NCBI GenBank assembly: GCA_014706295.1 | Contig: JACSVZ010000011.1 | Location: 13,647,329 to 13,711,328 of the forward strand | Origin: Lycocorax pyrrhopterus obiensis | Taxonomy: Eukaryota > Chordata > Aves > Passeriformes > Paradisaeidae | Length of the DNA: 64,000 bases | Direction: 5' to 3' | Part shown: positions 1-12,700 of the stretch, in pieces | Layout of the letters: each line of letters begins with the position of its first letter | Position numbering within the stretch: position 1 is the stretch's first letter | The notes under the pieces: generated by a model | Told to the model about the DNA's origin: nothing | The model's database searches: none | What the model saw: the letters and a program-made list of their open reading frames with translations, nothing else | Program-made: the position numbers and the translations under genes

Positions 1-741
1 ACATCTCTCGCCGGATCCCAATGCAGTTTGTTGCTGTTGCCTGAAGCGGTCACTGCTCTCTGTTTTCCTTCTAGAAGTTAGAAAAACAATATTTCAGAGC
101 GATCTCCCTGTATTTCTCGGCATTTTACTTAACCTGCAGCGGTGCCTCAGGATCTCGTGGAGTTGAGAAACGTCTCTGGACTTAGAGAAAAACAATCCGA
201 GAGGAGGCGAGGGGGAAGGATTTTGCTGGAAACCTCTTTGGGAAGCTGGAGACCTTCTCGGGATGCCTGCCTTATTCTCCTCTAGCAGTTATTCAGATCT
301 TCCCGGGCGAAGGCAGCTCCCTGCCACGACGCGTCTGCATTAAGCAGGTCTGTGCGGCGGGCCAGGCGCTCTGAGGGACGCGGACAGCAGCGATGCCGTA
401 AGGAGCAGCCTGGGAGCACTTCTGGCTCTGCCCGTGTCCGTAAGGTCCCCGCAGGGCTGGGGGATGCGGCACCCTCCTCTCGCTATGCCCCTCTGCCGTC
501 TAGCGCTGGAGTTGGCTGTCAGAGAAACCTTCGAGGTCCCCTGCTCAGCCCCGGTAGTGTCATGAGTTAGATTAGTTGGAGCTGTGCTGGGGGCGGTGAG
601 GGCTTGGATTACAGTCCAGAACTCAAAGTGCTTCGGTGGTTCACGTCGGAGGGGAGAGGAGACGCCCCGTCGCACACATGGAGGAAAAAGAGAAGAAACG
701 CTGTCTTTGGAAGTGAGGGGGAATAAAAGGAGGCCGGGAAC
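1..741 (+). promoter_or_regulatory. 5' leader / probable promoter-proximal region with small upstream ORFs
   Basis: This stretch precedes the inferred start codon and is moderately CpG-rich between about 300 and 560. It probably contains the transcription start and 5' UTR, but no TATA box or start-site signature can be assigned, and the 5' edge of exon 1 is unknown. Four short ATG-initiated ORFs end before the main start: 263-343 (26 residues), 393-401 (only ATG-CCG-TAA), 464-565 (33 residues) and 678-716 (12 residues). The main frame has a stop (TAA, 724-726) 18 bases upstream of the ATG, so the protein cannot extend further 5' in this exon. The longer overlapping ORFs in this stretch resemble no known protein. 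Confidence 0.45.
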
Positions 742-744
742 ATG
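742..744 (+). CDS. PLEKHG4B: Exon 1 coding part: initiator ATG only
   Basis: The ATG is followed at once by a strong donor, GTAAGG (745-750), so exon 1 contributes just the start methionine (residue 1) in phase 0. Exon 2 begins in phase 0 and has an in-frame TAA shortly before its acceptor and no in-frame ATG inside it, so translation must start in an upstream exon. The context suits initiation: A at -3, and G at +4 after splicing to exon 2. The spliced N-terminus reads [12 protein letters not shown]. The join crosses 13.7 kb without transcript support; another unseen first exon could supply the start instead. Confidence 0.6.
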
Positions 745-3700
745 GTAAGGAAATCTCTGCGAAGGGCTCTTGCCCTGGGCACGAGCAGGGCTGTGCGGGA
801 CGAAGCTGCTATTGGGGCAGCCTGCCCGGAGCCAGCGCACGGCGCTAATGCCGGGAGTGGGAAACAGCTCTTTTGGCATTTCCCGTTACTCGAGTGGCAC
901 ACTGTACTCTTGGTGCCAGTCCTGGGCGGTGGCTGCAGGGACATGGACTTCTTGTTGGCACTGACCCCTGTGAGGTGCCTGTCGGGGTACAGCGCTGGAG
1001 CGAGAAGCTGGGATGGGTCAGTTCGGGCAGAGTCTTGTCTTTTGTGCTGCTTGGATGCTGGGCTCTCCTCCTGCCCTCACTCTTTGCCAGTCCTGCTCTG
1101 TGGCTCTGGGCATTGCCCTCTTGCAGAGCCTTTTCTCCTGCCCAGGGTGGGCATCCAGAGAACCCCTGGAGCTGGGCAGGGACCCTTCCTTTTCAGTGTC
1201 AAGTTCTGCACATGGGGATCTTTGTTTGGAGAGGGGAAAGGATGGTGAGCCCAGTGGGCAGCAGAGCACCCAGACTCCCTGGGAGTGGCTGCAGGGCCAT
1301 CCCCTGCCCAGCCACACTGGCACTGCCCTGCAAACAGAGGTGCCCAGCCCTGGGCTGTCAGCGGCTGGAGGGATTGCTGGCCAGGGTGGTGACATCCCAC
1401 TGAGCACCAGTCAGCTTCTGATGGTTTGCTCCTAGGCTCAGGCTGAGATCCATGTGCCCAGCAGCCCCAAATCTCCTGGAGGGGTCCTGCTATGCCATGG
1501 GCCACTTCCCCACAGCAAAGGGAACAAAGTCCATGAAGGGGACAAGCAGCTTGCCCTGCTGCTGTGCCTGGCAGTGACTTGCTCTTTCTTAAAAGTTCAG
1601 CTTCTGAGCCTGGAGAAACCTGGCTTTAACTGAAAGATGAATTGACCAACTTCTGGCTTCTGCAAGTTGAGCTAAGTTTATAGACCCATGTCTTTTTCCT
1701 TTGCCACCCTCCAGCTCCTCTGCAGAGAATCCTGCGGTGCTCTTTACCCTCATGTGCCTGTCAGAGCTATGGTGTGCTCTCCTCTGCCATCCTTCTGTGG
1801 AGGCCTGCAGGCATCTCACTTCTACTTCTCCACCCCAGTCAGAAGACCTCTTTCCCTCACCCCATGCTTAGTGTGTTCCTGGCAATTTTTGGTCTATGCA
1901 GGTTATATTATGAAGTTGAAATTGAAGGAGAGCACTGTTTGGGGTTGTGCAGGGTTGGTGCCATCCCTTGTAGTCCCATGGGCTGCATTTTGCCATATGG
2001 GCTGGAGCAGTGCTTGTGAGACTCTGCCCTGGGAGGCCTGAGGCAGAGACTGGCTGCTGCTACTCTGCTCCTTCAAGTTGGAGGTGTTTTTCTGATTCCC
2101 AAGTGCTTCAGCCCCAGTTCAGGTCGTCCTTGATATTGTTCTAATGTGTGATGCAAAAGCTGTCAAGCCAGGGGCCTTTGTGTGGAGTAGTCCAGATGGT
2201 TGGGCATTCAAGGACCATGTATCACTGCTGAGGAGGGATTGTGTGCCTCTCAGGTGCTGAGTGCAGCTGGAAGGAATAGGAACCAGAGGCCAAGCTGCAC
2301 CAGACCCAGCAACGAGTGCAGGCCACATTGTGGACACCTCTGGTCCATGGCAGGTGTTTGTTCTCAATGTCATGGTAGACCAGTCTGCATTTTGGGAGGT
2401 GCATTTCTGTAAGAAACCAAGTTGTGACGGTAGCTCCAAGCTGTTCTGATGGACTCGAGTTTTTTGTGTCCTGGTAAATCAAACAAACCCTGCAGGCAAA
2501 AGATTTGGATCTCAGTGAATGTGTGTCAGTCTGCTGGCTTGCAGGAGACCTTCCATGGCCTCCAGCAGTCTGCAGGACTTTTGGAGACTTGGCTCCTGAT
2601 GGAGGCCTGGCAAGGCACAACTGCTGGCTGCCCTGCTCTGTGTGAGGCAGGTGATTCCTCTTCATGGGGTTTCAGTGTTAAATCTGATGTGTGTGTATGG
2701 GTACATAGGGTTGTGGCAGCTGGGAGATGCCCAAAGCACCAAATGGGTGAGACACCTTGGGCCAAAGTAGCCCAATTCCACTAGAAGTGACTTCTGCAGC
2801 TGCAGAAACCCCATGGTGAGAGCAAGGCAGGAGCCTGGCTGGGCTCTGTCTGTCTTGCTCACCCATCATGGCTTTTGTGACTTGGGATCTATCTTCATTC
2901 TCTGGTATTCCCAGGATTCACCTTTCCTGGTGCTCCCTGCAGAGAAGCTCTAGTGGTACCTCTATGCTGGTAGGAGAGAGGATGGGTTTCAGCAGAAAAT
3001 AGGGTCTTTTATCCTCCAGTTATGTCTTCTCCCAGGGTGGGAAGGAAATGAGTCTGGGAATCACAAAGAGCTTTAAGCATTAGGGATCTTCTTTCTTTAT
3101 TTCTGTGCCAAAACCATGAGCAAGATGTTGGAACACAGACAAAGTCCAGAGACATAATCCTGAGCACATGGAAGCAGTTTGAAAGCACCTCCTCTGGGGT
3201 AACAAGGTTGACAACTTGCATTTTGCCCAGCCTCTTTTTAAAAGCACTGGGCAGGTGAACATGCTGTTCATTTTAACAATAAAAATAATGGCTAAATGCA
3301 AGTGAAGGCCAGCTGCATCCAGGTATCTCCTCACAGGAATTGCCAAATGTATTCTAGTACCACATGGGAATGCAAGACAGCAGATGCTTACGGTGAGACA
3401 ACACAGGTGTCCAAGGAGGACTCTATGCTGAGTGTCAGCACTTATTTTCTGAAAACCAGCATCCTGTAGCATAATCCCCTCTGGCAGTGCTGCTGGCCAC
3501 CTACCCCCGTGGGCAGTTGGCTCTGAGGGCATACCTTGCTAGCAGAAGAGATCATGACATGAGACCCTTGTCAGCATTTCGTGGCTGGTCACTTCAGACA
3601 AGATAGCCAGCATGTCTGCCTCTAAATTCTAGAGCACAGGCACAGTGCTCAGCTCACAGGGCCTCATTTTCTAGTTGCATCTCAAACGTAACCCTGTCTG

Positions 3701-6700
3701 CAACCAATCAGTGTAAAACTTGAACCATCCTACAGGCTGTGCACAGCCTTAACCTGAGCATTGGTGCTGAGTGTGGGCAGAAGTCACATCACAGGGGCTA
3801 CAGGCTTCTTTAGCACTCAAGTGTTGAAAAAATCTCTGTTGAAACGATCAAGGTGTCTTCTGCAGAAAGTATAAACTGAGCCCACCTGTAGGCACTCGTA
3901 CCAGAGCACTTTTTGTTCCTGTTCTTGGCTGTCTATGCATGATGGAACCCCCTGTTCCAGTCCTGCAGAGCTCAATGTTGCCAAGGTCTGAAAAAGTGAG
4001 TAGTAGCACTGGGACCAGGTATGTTGCTGACTGAAGAGCAGTAAAAAGCAAGGAGAGCTTGCCAGGGTAAAGCTGCCCACTTCTGGCCATGGGATGCTCT
4101 GTGTTTTTTGCACCTTTCATAGTACCTGGTTTGCAGCTCAGAGAAGTGAGTGGACATGCCCTTGTTGATTCTGAAGGTTTGACCATGCTAATACCTCTCT
4201 GCCACACCAAGTGCCTCATCTCTGTTGGCTGGCTTAGTCTTTCATTAAAATATTATCAAAAAATGAGGCCTTTCTTGTGGTAAGTGCTGGTTTCATATGT
4301 ACCCTATTTTTTGCATCACTGGACACCAAGCTCAAACTTCCAAGATCAAAGCAGCACAGAATAAATCTGAAAGGCATTCTGTCTGCTCAGATTTGCCATC
4401 CTGCTATCAGCCTGGGAAGCCCAGGATGAACCCTTGCTTCAGCTGGTGCAACCAGCCATTGATTTGAATGGAATCAAATGGCTCCGCTGAAGAGAAGACT
4501 TGCATGTGCTCCTCCTGGACACTGGTGGATGTGGTAAAGGGGAGTCTCCGTGGGGCATTATGGTCACCTGCAATGGGGCACACTGCTGTGGCCGGATGGT
4601 GGTTTGCATGCTGCAGAGGAGGAAAGCCGCTGGAGTTCTGGTGACCTTTGCTAGGTGTCCACCTTGAGCTTTGCAGCCGGTGTTAGGTGTGGCAGAGGCT
4701 TCCTGAGCAGGTTCCTTCAGGAGGATACTTTCCCTGAGGCTGCTTGTCAAATCAGTGCCTCCCAACAAAACCCCAGCGTTGCTGAGCCTCCAACATGGTT
4801 AAAGGACATGGGTTATTTGCTGTCTGTTGTCATCTTGCTGAATACATTTACCTTTTGAACAAGGTCCCTCTCATATGCTCAGGAGGCTGGTATGCAGACC
4901 CGTTAATGGATCAAGGGGAAAAATGCCTGTGGATGTATTCTCCTTTGTGTTTGGGCTTATAACCACCCACGTTTTGGCATACGTCCCTTCTGTGCACAAA
5001 GATCTTTTAGAAATTGCTAGTTAAATCTCCACCCTCCTTTGATATGTATGGAAATAATGGGACACGTGAGACTGTTTTCTGTTTGGAAAAAAAAAATCTA
5101 TAAAGGGAGTAGCTTTAAAAGCCTGTGTTCACCCCTTTCTAACTCGGGAGTTTAATGAAAGAAATGCCCCGAATTTATGACTGATTTACTTAGCTTTCCG
5201 GGAGGCACGCATTTAGTGCTGTATCCAAATGTAGGGGAAATGTTTTCATCTGAATCTGTCCCAGGTTTGCTGCTCAGGGGCAGGAGGAGAACTTGAGCAC
5301 ACATGTGTCTGTTCCCCAGTCAGCTCAGAGAGTCTTGGAACAAATCTTGGTCCCTCTGACCAGGAACACTTCTCCCTTCTTCAGCACAGACTGATGCTTC
5401 TTGGAGTGGCCATGGCTGAGCTGGCATAGCCATGGACATCTCTGAGCTGCCTGCTCTGTCCTTCTGGCTCATCCTTCCTCACAGCCTCTTCCTAAGAGGC
5501 ATCTGATCACTGCTGCTGGATGCTTTCTCCTATCAATGGTGTGCAGAGACGTGCTCCTCCAAGGAAGGTCCTTCTGCACTTACTGTTTTCTTGTGTGCTC
5601 AGCCATCCCCTCCTGGAATTGCAGCTCTGCTTCAGAGCAGTTTCTGTCCCCCTCTGACATAGCAGGACTTGTATTTCATGAGCACATGGTAACACAGTGT
5701 GTTTAAGGCCAAAAGGAACTATGGCTCATCTGTTATGGGATATTGGGACCATAGAGTGTTACCTAGCTCCCATATGGAGTCTGGGAGCTCTTTAACTGAA
5801 ACTGGATCATTTTTCTGTGGCATCCACCCTCAATTATGGAGGTTGCAAGACATGGAGAATCCACCAACCCCCATGGGAGTCTGTCCAGCAGCTCCTGCAC
5901 CTTGCAAAGGGAAAGGGTGAGATCTGAACGTGAGTCCAGAATGTGTGCAACACTGGCACAGAACTAATAATCTAAATACTGACCCCATGAAGATCGTTTT
6001 TGGCACTCATCAGCTGGCCTGATGAAGGATTATAATCTTCTTTTTGAGCACAGGCGGCTGCCCATCTGTTGTAAGATGCCCCCAGATGGGTGTCTGAACA
6101 CAAGGGGTTGGCTGTGGCCTAATGCCTCTAACTAAAAGGTGTTAAAATGAGCTGACCTGTTTGGTGAAGAATTTACTTAGGGTATTTTATAGCTGGCTGG
6201 TATAAAGAAATCTTTCATCTGCCTGGAGTGCGCTATTGTACCTATTAGGCAGAAATGAGAAAGGGCACAACATGCTGCTGCTTGGGTTGGTTTCCCAGAT
6301 GGATGCCAATGCCTAAAGTTGAGAGCAGAGCAAATGCTGTCACTAATAATACAGTGAATGAGCTCAAGCAATTTCTTTTGTCGGATAGCAGAGAGAAAGG
6401 TTTTTAGTGCATTTGCAGAAAGAGCCCTATAAAGAAAGGGAGTCGGCTGCAATGTCTCAGGACTTGTATAGAAGTGGCCTGTGAAATTCTTGGCTCTGTC
6501 TGTGATATCTTACAGGATTTAGCAAGCCTTGTCTGAGCCTGTTGTAGGAACATGACACTTGGAATGTGGAGGTCCCTGGCTGGACTGTGGCATATGGTGC
6601 CACGGCCAGAGTGTCGGTGCCCAAGGCAGGGCAGCCTGTGCAGTCTGGCAGCAGGAGTGAAGAGGAGAGCTCCAGGCAGTCTCGAAGAGGTGGGAAGGTG

Positions 6701-9700
6701 CACATGGGTAACAACGGGCAGTGAAACTATGGCTGCCAGCGCTCACGCTCTTCCAGCATGAGTCTGTTGCTGAGAAGGTTGTTCTAAAGGCACCCAAAGC
6801 TTTGCATCACACAGAGTACAACCTGGTTAATTAATTGCATTATTAGAGCTATGCCAGTGATATTTAAAAAAAATAATCTGTGCTTAGACAGTTATTTCAG
6901 CTTAAGGACTTAATCCCTTGATTAAACTAAAACAGATTAAGTTGGTGTCCAGCTGTAGGATGATGTTTTATACACAGCTCTTCTCATCCACTTGCAGGCC
7001 CTTGCTTCAGCTGGAAGATGTCTGTTTAAGGACAGGGCTTTGATCTGTTCACTCAGCTGCCCTTTAAACACCTATATCATCTCCTTGATCTATTTCTAAT
7101 AGAAAGTAACTGGTCTTTGAGAGCAGGGCTCATTTGTTGCTATGGATAAGACCTACCTCCTGCTCAGTACATTGAGAACTCGTTTGGGAGCAAGACATGT
7201 CCCTGTGAGGAAATGCTTATCTCCATTTCCCAGTTCTTCCTCTCTCTGACTAAAAGACAACTTTTTTGGATTGTGGGTCACTCCCACTTTGGCCCCTTTA
7301 ATCTTCAGCAGTTGTCAGCAGCTCTTCTGATGTGTTGGATGTTGCACAAAGGAGAAAGGTCTCCTCCAGAAAAGCTGGAGTACAAAAACCTGAAGGGTAG
7401 AGAGGAGTAAGGTGAATTAGGGGGAAGGTGCTGTATTAGGCCCAAGTAAACAGGGGTCTTGGGCTGGGGAGCAGGCTCAGGTGACTGGTCATGTTGTCAT
7501 ATGATAATGCCTGTGTTAGGCCACCTGCAGTGTAGTGCAGAGCCAGGGATGTACCTGAACTAGGCTGCCTCTGCTGCCTGCTGTTCCCTGCCTTTTGCTC
7601 TAAGGACAGCATTGCTGTAGCTGTGCACTCCAAAGCTCGAAGCTCGCAGGAGGTCATGCTTCACTTTCAAATCAATCTGGGGCATCCCTCTTGAGTGAAA
7701 ACAAGCCAAGCCTGAGCTTGGGGAGATCACCCAGCTTTGGGCCTGTGTTTCCCCAGCTGCGCACGCCCAGACCTACAGCATGCGCAGAACAGGGACCTCG
7801 GAGCTGAAAAGCAAATACATCATTTTTCCCTTTGTTTAATTAAATGAGAGATCATGACTTAATCGCTTCCAAGCGCTTGTTTTCCTGCAGTGCCTGGAAT
7901 GATAATCCTGTGTGCTGCCCAGTAGGAGCTGCTTTGGCTGCCGCAGCCGCGTCAACACAGAGTAGGGCTGGGAGAACAGAGGGAGGCATCTGGAAATGAT
8001 TCTCTCAGCTCTGTCTGCAGAGCACCACTCCCTGCAAAGCTGTAGGAGCTGGTTTATCCACAGGCTGTGGAGCAGTCCTGCCTGCCCCAGTGGCAGGGGA
8101 GCTGACCCAGGCTACAGCCATGCCCTCTGCAAGGGATGCCATGGCAGCATGCAGAAAGCAGCTTGCTTTTGGAGATACAGCCCTTCAGCAAAGCTGGCCT
8201 GGGTGAGACTGCAAACACTTGCCTCCCAAGTGGAACTGGATGCTGTGCTTTTCTCCCTGGAAAGCCTAAAACAATAGCCCAAAGAGCAGGTAGAGCTGTT
8301 CTTGGTTATCTCACAGGAAGGTGGTGTAATTACAGGAGTGGGAATGCCTACCTCTGTAGCTGCACCACTTAATAATACATTATTTTATCCAGAGGAAGGC
8401 AGGGTGCCGAAGGCAGGCGCCCTCTTCTCAGCCTCCCCCTGAGCCTCAGAGCGAGCAGCAGAGGGGGGAGCTGGCACTTGCTCTGGGAAGATTTTTCTCT
8501 CTTGAACTCATTGCCGCTGTGATTAGAACAGCTCAGGAAATGGGGCTGGGAGGGTTCTCCTCTCTGCAGCAAAGGAGTGGGAAATCTCAAATTTTGTCAG
8601 AAAAACAAGCCTTGTTTTTAGCCAAAGACCTTTCTGAACACAGAAATGTCTCTTATTAAAGGCAAAACAGCCTGTCTTTCGGCTTTGTGTCAGAAAGTGG
8701 AAAGGCTTCATGGAAAGTCCAGAGGTCTGTTTTTACTGGAAATGAGGTTTCTCACGTCAGCTGAGAGCTGAGCAGCCCCAGCCAAGCGGTGCAGCACAGC
8801 AGCCTTTGCTGGCGGCGGGACCAGCTAACCCGGCCCTGCTCAGCGCCTGCTGTGAGCTCCTTTTCCCCCAGTCCCAAAGCTGGCTAGGAGCCATGGGCAG
8901 GCGCTGTGTTGTGCTGCTTGGAGCTCTGCCTCTCCCCAGTTTTGCTGTTATTTCTGCTTTCCAGTCTGGGGTGTGGGAGGGTTGGGTCATTTCTTCCCCT
9001 CACCTTTGCACACTCTGGTCTCTCCTGTCCTGCCTTCGCACTGTGTCTTGGCACCTGGGCAAGAGGGGAGAAAGTGGGTGCGTGCAGGACGTGGCCAGGC
9101 TCCGGGCAGCCGGCAGAAGAAGGGCAAAGTTGCGGGAGCTCCTGGCAAGACCTCCCTGCTGAGCGGGAGCCGAGACGCTCGATGACTCAGAGCTGGGTGT
9201 ACCACGGGCACCACTCGCTGCGCTCGCAGCCTCGCCGGGCTCCGCTCCACTGCCCAGCTATGCTCCTTGCTCTGCCAAGCCACGGCAAGCTTTGGATTTA
9301 ACTGGGGCACTTTGGGACATGTAGTTTCATTCTTTGGCAGCTCAAATGAGGGTGTAGGTTTCTGAGAGCAGAGCTGTAGGTTCTTTAGCTAAATTCCTGT
9401 TGCAAGATGAATCCTCAGCCTGCTACATGGGCCAGTCCAGCCTGCTGGAAAGGAGCGTTGTCTGCCATAAGTCACGGGTTAGTCAAACTGTTAGTCTGGT
9501 CTCACCAAAACAATCTTTTTTAGTAGTCTGCAGACAGCATCTGTGCTGTCAGCAGGGAAGATCTGTGCCTCTTCATGTTCATCTTGACCAAGACTCAATA
9601 CTTTGTAGGCAAAATGAGCAAAGTGCTTGGGTGAGTTGTAGGGAAAATGCTGCCAAGGCCTGTGGTCCCAGGTGGGTCCAGCAGCATTGCAGCCCTCCCC

Positions 9701-12700
9701 TGCACTGACTTACATTTTCCTGAGCCACTTGGGTTGCTGCCTCTTGCTTGAAGAGCACAGGTATTCTGATGCTGTGTGAAGTATGTGTGTAGCCCTGGGG
9801 ATGATCTCTCTGCTCCCCAGGCAGGCTGACTTCTTGTTCTCCAAACCTGTAGGAGGTTCTCCAGGGTTCAGACTTAAATGGTAAGCAGTAGGTCCCAAAG
9901 AGGAAGAAGTTCAGTCCTGAGTCAGAAAGAAATGTAGAATGACAGGAGTTCCCAGTGGCTGGAGCTGCTATGTTGCTCTATTCATGCCCACAAAGGTAGG
10001 CAGAAAATTCAATGAGTGCACCTAGAAAAGCCCAAGAAGCTCCTGGATACTCCAGATGCCTCATGACAGGCTCCTCTCCCATCCTGCAGTGTCTGCTTGC
10101 ACCAGGAGAAGTAGATGTGTCCCCTGAGCAGGGTTGCAACAGCTGCTGGGCTCCTCTTCTGCCCAGGCACTCATAGCCTCATTTCTGATTGACTTCTGGT
10201 TCTTGCTGCAGTTTGTGATGGAGTGGGGCTCTAAGGGCTGAGCAGCAGAACTTTGCCACAGCAGTCTCTATTGTTCTATTTGTCACAGCATCTGTGGCTC
10301 CTGTGATATGCAGGGGAGGGAGGGCAGCCCACCCACCCCACTGTTCAGACCCAAGCCCTCTGCCAGCTGTGAAGTCCTCCTGGGTTCTCGCTGCTCCCCT
10401 GGCCTCCTGGGTGGGACCATGCTGGGTTGTTCCTGTCACACGGCTCAGCCCGTGGAGCCCATCCCATCCCCATGTGGTGCTTTCCTCTTCCCTCCCTGTG
10501 CTCCAGCCCCGGTACCAGCAGCCAGCTCCCAGCTGAGCAGCAGTGAAAGCCAGTTTGGCCGGACGTGACCTTAACCTGGGCTTTATTTAGCGCCTTGATT
10601 TATAGAGGAGTTATTTTAAAAGCATGTTTCTCTTTTGGGAGGTGTGGTGGAGTGGTGGCAGTGAGCTGGAGTTTATAGGTCCTCCCATGCTACTGACAAA
10701 GAATCATTTGAATCCCAAGACTCCTTTTGCTTGGGGAGATGCTCTCTGGCTTGCTTGGAAAGTGCTCCTCTTGGTGTTTGTGCCCAGTGGCTGAAAAGGA
10801 GCACATGTCCAGGACCTTTCCTGTGAGAGGGATGTGGCAACAGTGTTGGAGGCAGGGAAGCTTGAAATTTGCAGTCCCTGAAGGAGGCTGTTTTTTTCAG
10901 GAAACTCCTGTGCCAGGCTCTGCCAGCTCTTGGGGGCCGCTGTGGGCTGGTTGTAGTGGAAGGGTGCTGGGGCAGGAGTGCCCCCTCTTGTGGATCCTTG
11001 TTAGGTTTAGCTCGTTCTCCTGCTCTCCAGGTGCTGTTCACTCATCCCGGGTCACAGAAGTTTCTCCTCGTGCCTGCTGGGGGTTATATTGCCTGTTTGA
11101 GGTAAGGGATGGAACCTCTGAACAAGTTGCCCAGAGATTGTGGAGTCTCCTTCTCTGGAGATATTCAAAAGCTGTTGGGAGTAACATGGTCTAGGGGGCT
11201 CCTAGCATGGTCTAGGGGACCCTGGAGCAGGGAGGTTGGACTAGATGACCTCCAGTGGTCCCTTCCAACCTTACTCCTTCTATGATTCCACCATGTTGTT
11301 TGTAGGTGAGATGGGCTCTAGACTTCAGGTTTATCAGCCTCAGGACCACAGGGCACTATCCCCTTCTCTGGTTTATATGAGTTCCCTGTGCCTGCAAACC
11401 CTGTCTCCTCCACGTGCATGGCAGCCGGCCCTGCCTGCAGATGTGTGAGGCTGCCCATCTGTGCTCTGGCATTCCACAGCAAGACCATGAGGCCTCTTGC
11501 AGTCCTGGCTGAGGTGCTTTCCTCCAGCCCCTCTGCAATCTGAGAAGTTAATTAGTGTGAATAAGCAGCCCCATCCCTAGGACTGTGAGCTGGGTTAATG
11601 AGACCCTTATTGAAGGAGAATCTGTTGCTGTTGGAGGCTCCAAGCTCTGCCATGTTCTACCTTCTGCCATGTTTCACCCTCCATCCAGACAGGAGCTATC
11701 CCTGGGTGACCATCCTGCGTGGGAGCACTGAAAAGCAGTTGTCACCTCCACGTTCATCTGCGGCACACAGAGGCTGCATCCATCCTTGTTCTGTAGCCTG
11801 CCAAGGATGCTGGTGCTACAATCCCATGCAGCACGGTGGGATGTGGGAATCTACTTCCTGTTTGGGGCTTTCCCTGCAGAATTAGCAGAGATTGGTGCAA
11901 ACATCTCTTTCTACCAAAAGGTAGTGGTTGAAACCGTCTCTCTATCCCTTAGAAACCTACACAGCTATCATGGCTTTGTGGTATAGTCTAGCCAGAGGGA
12001 GATAAAGCCTCTGTGCTCTGGAGTGGTTAGCACTGCCCTCTGCAATGGCTACAGGCTATGGTTATTCTGTATTTTACTAAAGGAAGGATAATGTATGACC
12101 TGGTTTATTTTAACCATATAAAGTATTTTTGATTTGGTGCCAATGTTAATAATTGTTTTGTGAAGGCTAAGGCAGCAGGAATGGTGTGAGAACCTTAGAG
12201 CGATGCACTGACTCATGTGCAAATATTTTGACTTCTTTGTTTTATTTGCAACAGTAAATTTAACAGATTTATTTTTGGGAGGGATTGATATCTGAAAGAA
12301 TTTTGCTCAAGCAGGGCATGGGGACAGAAGATGGCACAGAACCAACTCCCGCTGGTTTTGACTGATATTTTGAACTTGTGGGCTGTGGAGGGTCAGAGGG
12401 AGATTGTTGTCAAATGCTGCCAGCAGCAATGCTACAGCAATAGTGCCCAAGCAGGTGACTGGTGGGGTGGGAGAACACTTTTGTCTGACTAGGTCATAGG
12501 CACTTGCTGGGACAGGTTGGTGTCAACAGAGGTTATTTTTCTGAGTGGAAAGTAAGTTGTTTAAAATAGCCTTCTTCTCCTATTTTGAATTGGGGTTAAA
12601 TGCTCATCCCTAGAATTCAGCACTTGGTAGTATGCACATAGGGCTCCTGCTTTTGGAATTCTTGGGTTAAGAATATTGGATTAAGAATTCCAACTCAGGA

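Noticed and set aside
742..1248. Plus-strand ORF of 168 codons starting at the same ATG as exon 1
   Set aside because: It is intron read-through past the GTAAGG donor. The sequence is low-complexity Cys/Leu/Ser-rich and unlike any protein, while splicing to exon 2 gives a conserved family N-terminus.
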